A DNA stretch of 62,532 bases. Source: an uncultured Bacteroidales bacterium (GTDB lineage Bacteria > Bacteroidota > Bacteroidia > Bacteroidales > UBA932). Positions 59,965 through 62,532 of the stretch are shown piece after piece (the stretch's first letter is position 1; each line of letters begins with the position of its first letter). A program made the translations under genes and the position numbers. The stretch spans positions 1-62,532 of the forward strand of contig CALVAD010000008.1 in assembly GCA_944325495.1 (NCBI GenBank), given 5' to 3'. The notes under the pieces were generated by a model, which was not told the DNA's origin, ran no database searches, and saw nothing but the letters and a program-made list of their open reading frames with translations.

Positions 59965-60921
59965 ATGACTGATTCTAAGGCAGACTGCTATTATTTCATC
60001 GTGAATCCGCGCGCCGGTTCGGGAAAGACCATGTACGAGTGGCTTCCCGCCGAACGCAGGCTGAAACGTCTCGGAATCCCCTGCGACATAGCCATGACGG
60101 ATCACAAGCGGCACGCCACCGCGCTCGCCCAGCATGCCGCGGCCGAGGGGTATCGCAGGATAATAGCCGTCGGCGGCGACGGCTCGCTGCATGAAGTGTT
60201 CAACGGAATCTGCCGCTGGTGCGCGGCGACGGGCGTCCCCACCGAGGAGTTCCTGATAGGAGTGGTTCCCATAGGCTCCGGCAACGACTGGATAAGGTCG
60301 CTGGGCGTCCCCAACGACACCACCGAGGTCATCGACCTCATCAGCAGGAACAGCTGCGGCAGCATGGATGTGATGAGGGTCAAGAGCAGCGGCGGCAGGA
60401 CCGCCTACATGGCGAACATCGGTGGGGTCGGCTTTGACTCACATGTCTGCAAGAGGGTGAACACCCAGAAGGAGAGCGGCAGGCGCGGGAAGATGATTTA
60501 CCTGAATTCGCTGCGCTATACCATATTCAATCTGAAGTCCATCTATATCAGTGTGGTGGCCGACGGTGAGGTGGTATTCACGGGGCTGAGCTTCTCCGTG
60601 GCCTTCGGGAACGGAAGGTATTCCGGCAGCGGCATGCGCCAGGTCCCCCTTGCGGTCATGGACGACGGCCTGCTCGACTATGCCATAATCCCGAAGGCGC
60701 CTCTGCTCAAGGTCGTCAGGGAGCTGCCTAGACTCTTCAACGGCACGCTGAACCAGTCGGAATATGTGATCAGCGGGAAATGCAGGTCCCTGCAGATAGT
60801 ACCCATGGACGAGCAGTCCGGCGACATATTCGAACTTGACGGGGAGATAGAGGGATGGCTGCCGATGTCCATAGAGGTCACGGGCCATCAGATTCGCGTC
60901 ATCAAAGGCGAAGGCGCCTGA
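59965..60921 (+). CDS. Diacylglycerol kinase-like lipid kinase (DagK/YegS family)
   Basis: A 318-residue cytoplasmic lipid kinase that phosphorylates diacylglycerol or a related lipid such as a ceramide. The catalytic-domain entry YYFIVNPRAGSGKT, the ATP-binding GGDGSLHEVFNG (residues 70-81) and VVPIGSGNDWIRSLG are diagnostic, as is MANIGGVGFDSHVC; the late DIFELDGEIEGW holds the second catalytic Asp/Glu region. Its last 20 bases overlap the convergent PAP2 phosphatase gene, so the two messages are antisense at their ends. Confidence 0.93.
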   Translation: MTDSKADCYYFIVNPRAGSGKTMYEWLPAERRLKRLGIPCDIAMTDHKRHATALAQHAAAEGYRRIIAVGGDGSLHEVFNGICRWCAATGVPTEEFLIGVVPIGSGNDWIRSLGVPNDTTEVIDLISRNSCGSMDVMRVKSSGGRTAYMANIGGVGFDSHVCKRVNTQKESGRRGKMIYLNSLRYTIFNLKSIYISVVADGEVVFTGLSFSVAFGNGRYSGSGMRQVPLAVMDDGLLDYAIIPKAPLLKVVRELPRLFNGTLNQSEYVISGKCRSLQIVPMDEQSGDIFELDGEIEGWLPMSIEVTGHQIRVIKGEGA

Positions 60922-61513
60922 TCGCAAGACGGGACAGTGAGGCCATCCCCCATCCTGCCAATATTCCCACAGCGCTTCCTACAATGATGTCGCCGAGGAA
61001 ATGCTGCCCCGCGAATATCCTGCTGAGGCTTACCATCAAGGCCCAGATGCAGATGCCCCAGCCGTATCCTCTATAGCGCAGGCGGCTGTCGTTGCGGAGG
61101 CCAAGCCAGGAACTTATCGCGAAACCGAAAGAGTTGGCGGCGTGCGCGGAATAGAACCCGAGATTGTAGTATTCGCTTTTGCCGCCTATTTCATGCAGTC
61201 CGCAGCCTAGCATGTATTCGTCGAAGCAGGGGCGCAGCCTGCCGAAGAACTCCTTGGTGAAGTTGGCGAGCTGGTCGCATACCACTATGGTGAGCACGCA
61301 GCCCAGTGTGACCGCGAGGGCCTTCTTCCATCCGAGGCGGATGAACAGGAAAACCAGTACGATGAAGTACAGCGGAAACCATATCTCCTTGTCGGAGAAT
61401 GTCTGCCAGATGACATCGGTTGCCGGCGAATGGAGGGAATTGATTGCGAGCGTCGCGGTCTTGTCCGCCTGTTCGAGCGCTCCCCAGAAACCTATTGTTG
61501 CAGTGCTGTCCAT
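60902..61513 (-). CDS. PAP2-family lipid phosphatase
   Basis: A 203-residue inner-membrane phosphatase with five or six membrane segments. The three phosphatase motifs are K87-x6-R94-P95 (KEFFGRLRP), YSAHAANSF with His124 (SAH in place of the usual SGH) and SRIFAGQHFLGD (S162-R163, His169, Asp173). Such enzymes remove phosphate from phosphatidate, undecaprenyl pyrophosphate or lipid A. The gene starts inside obg (22-base overlap) and its end overlaps the kinase gene by 20 bases on the opposite strand. Confidence 0.92.
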   Translation of the reverse strand: MDSTATIGFWGALEQADKTATLAINSLHSPATDVIWQTFSDKEIWFPLYFIVLVFLFIRLGWKKALAVTLGCVLTIVVCDQLANFTKEFFGRLRPCFDEYMLGCGLHEIGGKSEYYNLGFYSAHAANSFGFAISSWLGLRNDSRLRYRGYGWGICIWALMVSLSRIFAGQHFLGDIIVGSAVGILAGWGMASLSRLAIRRLRL

Positions 61514-62484
61514 AACATGTTCTTCAGTTTGTCTATGTTCCTTCCGGTGCTGGAAGAGATGAATACATGCGGAACGCCCTTGGGCAGCGAGGGCTCTATC
61601 TCCTTCTCCATGTCCGCATCAATGAGGTCGCATTTGGTGACGGCCAGCACCCGCCCCTTCGTCAGCAGTTCGGGGTTGTAGAGTTCCAGTTCGTTCAGCA
61701 GCGTCGCGTAAGCCCCGGCGATGTCGTCCTCCTCGACGCTCACCATGAAGAGCAGCACGGAGTTGCGCTCGATATGGCGCAGGAAGCGTATGCCTATCCC
61801 CTTCCCTTCGTGGGCGCCTTCGATGATTCCGGGGATGTCGGCCATCACGAAGGATTTCCCGTCGTGGTAGCTGACGATGCCGAGATTCGGTTCAAGGGTC
61901 GTGAAGGCGTATGAGGCGATTTTGGGCCTGGCGGCGGTCACTGTGCTCAGGAGCGTGGACTTGCCTGCGTTCGGAAAGCCTACGAGACCAACGTCGGCGA
62001 GCAGTTTCAGTTCGAGGATGAACCAGTTCTCCTCTCCGTCCTCGCCCGGCTGGGCGAAGCGGGGCGTCTGGAGCGTCGCGGTCTTGAAGTTGCTGTTGCC
62101 CAGACCGCCGCGGCCGCCCTTGCATAGTATGCGCTCCTCCCCCGGCTCCATGAGCTCGAAAAGCGTCTCGCCGCTCTCCGCTATCTTGGCCACGGTGCCG
62201 ACGGGCACGTCGAGTATTATGTCCTCGCCGTTCTTCCCGTGCCGGTTCGCCGAGCCGCCGGGACCGCCTTCCTCGGCCTTGATGTGCTTGCGGTATTTCA
62301 GGTGAATGAGCGTCCAGAACTGCGGATTGGCCCTGAGTATGACATGGCCTCCCCTGCCGCCGTCTCCCCCGTCGGGCCCGCCTTTGGGTATGTACTTGGC
62401 GCGGTGGAGATGCGCTGAACCCGCACCCCCGTGGCCGGAGGCGCAGAATATCTTGACGTAGTCTATGAAATTGCTGTCTGGCAT
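61492..62484 (-). CDS. obgE: Obg/CgtA GTPase
   Basis: A 330-residue ribosome-assembly and stress GTPase. The N-terminal glycine-rich Obg fold (about 3-158: ASGHGGAGSAHLHRAKYIPK, GGPDGGDGGRGGHV) is followed by the G domain: G1 GFPNAGKSTLLSTV (about 168), G3 DIPGIIEGAHEGKGIG, G4 TKCD and G5 SSST. The C-terminal OCT domain found in some species is absent. It is translationally linked to the PAP2 gene by overlap. The 48 bases upstream to the window edge are AT-rich and probably hold its leader or an upstream gene junction. Confidence 0.96.
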   Translation of the reverse strand: MPDSNFIDYVKIFCASGHGGAGSAHLHRAKYIPKGGPDGGDGGRGGHVILRANPQFWTLIHLKYRKHIKAEEGGPGGSANRHGKNGEDIILDVPVGTVAKIAESGETLFELMEPGEERILCKGGRGGLGNSNFKTATLQTPRFAQPGEDGEENWFILELKLLADVGLVGFPNAGKSTLLSTVTAARPKIASYAFTTLEPNLGIVSYHDGKSFVMADIPGIIEGAHEGKGIGIRFLRHIERNSVLLFMVSVEEDDIAGAYATLLNELELYNPELLTKGRVLAVTKCDLIDADMEKEIEPSLPKGVPHVFISSSTGRNIDKLKNMLWTALQQ

Positions 62485-62532
62485 ATATGCTTATTAATTA
62501 ATATTTTAAGTGGTTCTTTTGTGCCGCGGATA

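Noticed and set aside
1-62532. tRNA or rRNA genes
   Set aside because: No T-loop GTTCRANTC followed by a CCA-type acceptor pairing and no rRNA signature was seen; a tRNAscan run would settle it.

Overview
The window is a 62.5 kb piece of a chromosome from a high-GC member of the Bacteroidales (Bacteroidota). Evidence: promoters carry the Bacteroidetes -7 box TAnnTTTG rather than TATAAT; there are BACON-domain lipoproteins, a GIN-domain protein, DUF5683, DUF6029, Omp28-type and DUF3467 proteins, and an Obg/ParAB/MltD neighbourhood typical of this phylum. The GC-rich codon use and a cysteate synthase (head-group precursor of sulfonolipids) would fit Rikenellaceae/Alistipes-like or related gut lineages; the genus is inference only. 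There is no rRNA, no tRNA that I can see, no CRISPR array, and no complete insertion sequence.

Layout. 1-4.3 kb: guanine deaminase (cut by the window edge), HAD phosphatase, a TetR regulator with its membrane-protein partner, DUF3737 beta-helix protein. 4.5-8.3 kb: a probable operon of ACT protein, UPF0210 protein and a two-domain pectin enzyme (GH105 plus SGNH esterase). 8.3-14 kb: flavodiiron protein, D-2-hydroxyacid dehydrogenase, and a BASS transporter-PlsC-Omp85 barrel operon. 14.3-17.2 kb: a candidate small RNA and the DUF3467-kdsC-maf-rluA operon. 17.3-25.5 kb: valS-tatA-tatC-CBM9-like-ABC-F-GIN-M19 dipeptidase, tightly packed. 25.8-31.1 kb: an HTH regulator with a DHODH-like protein and PncC; then queA-acyltransferase-small lipoprotein. 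31.6-41.1 kb: an AT-richer accessory island with three large paralogous BACON lipoproteins, a 229 bp non-coding direct repeat and an Rpn/PDDEXK nuclease. 41.2-45.2 kb: extracytoplasmic thiol-redox operon (DsbD alpha domain, Omp28-thioredoxin, TlpA, DUF6029). 45.3-55.5 kb: LMW phosphatase, RlmD, cysteate synthase, two small barrels, GNAT, RarA, aldehyde dehydrogenase, MATE. 55.6-62.5 kb: parA-parB-DUF5683-mltD, DAG kinase, PAP2 phosphatase, obg.

The least explained feature is a family of about twelve long, nearly perfect intergenic palindromes. Their outer stems differ completely in sequence yet stay complementary, while the loops are conserved. One subfamily has a 15-16 base loop built on CCCGAAWT; another has a larger branched core with compensatory base changes. 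They sit mostly in gaps between convergent or tandem genes. Together with the small RNA at 14386-14500, the duplicated element at 34.7/35.2 kb, and the paired TAACA-N4-TGTTA sites, they are the main leads for something undescribed.
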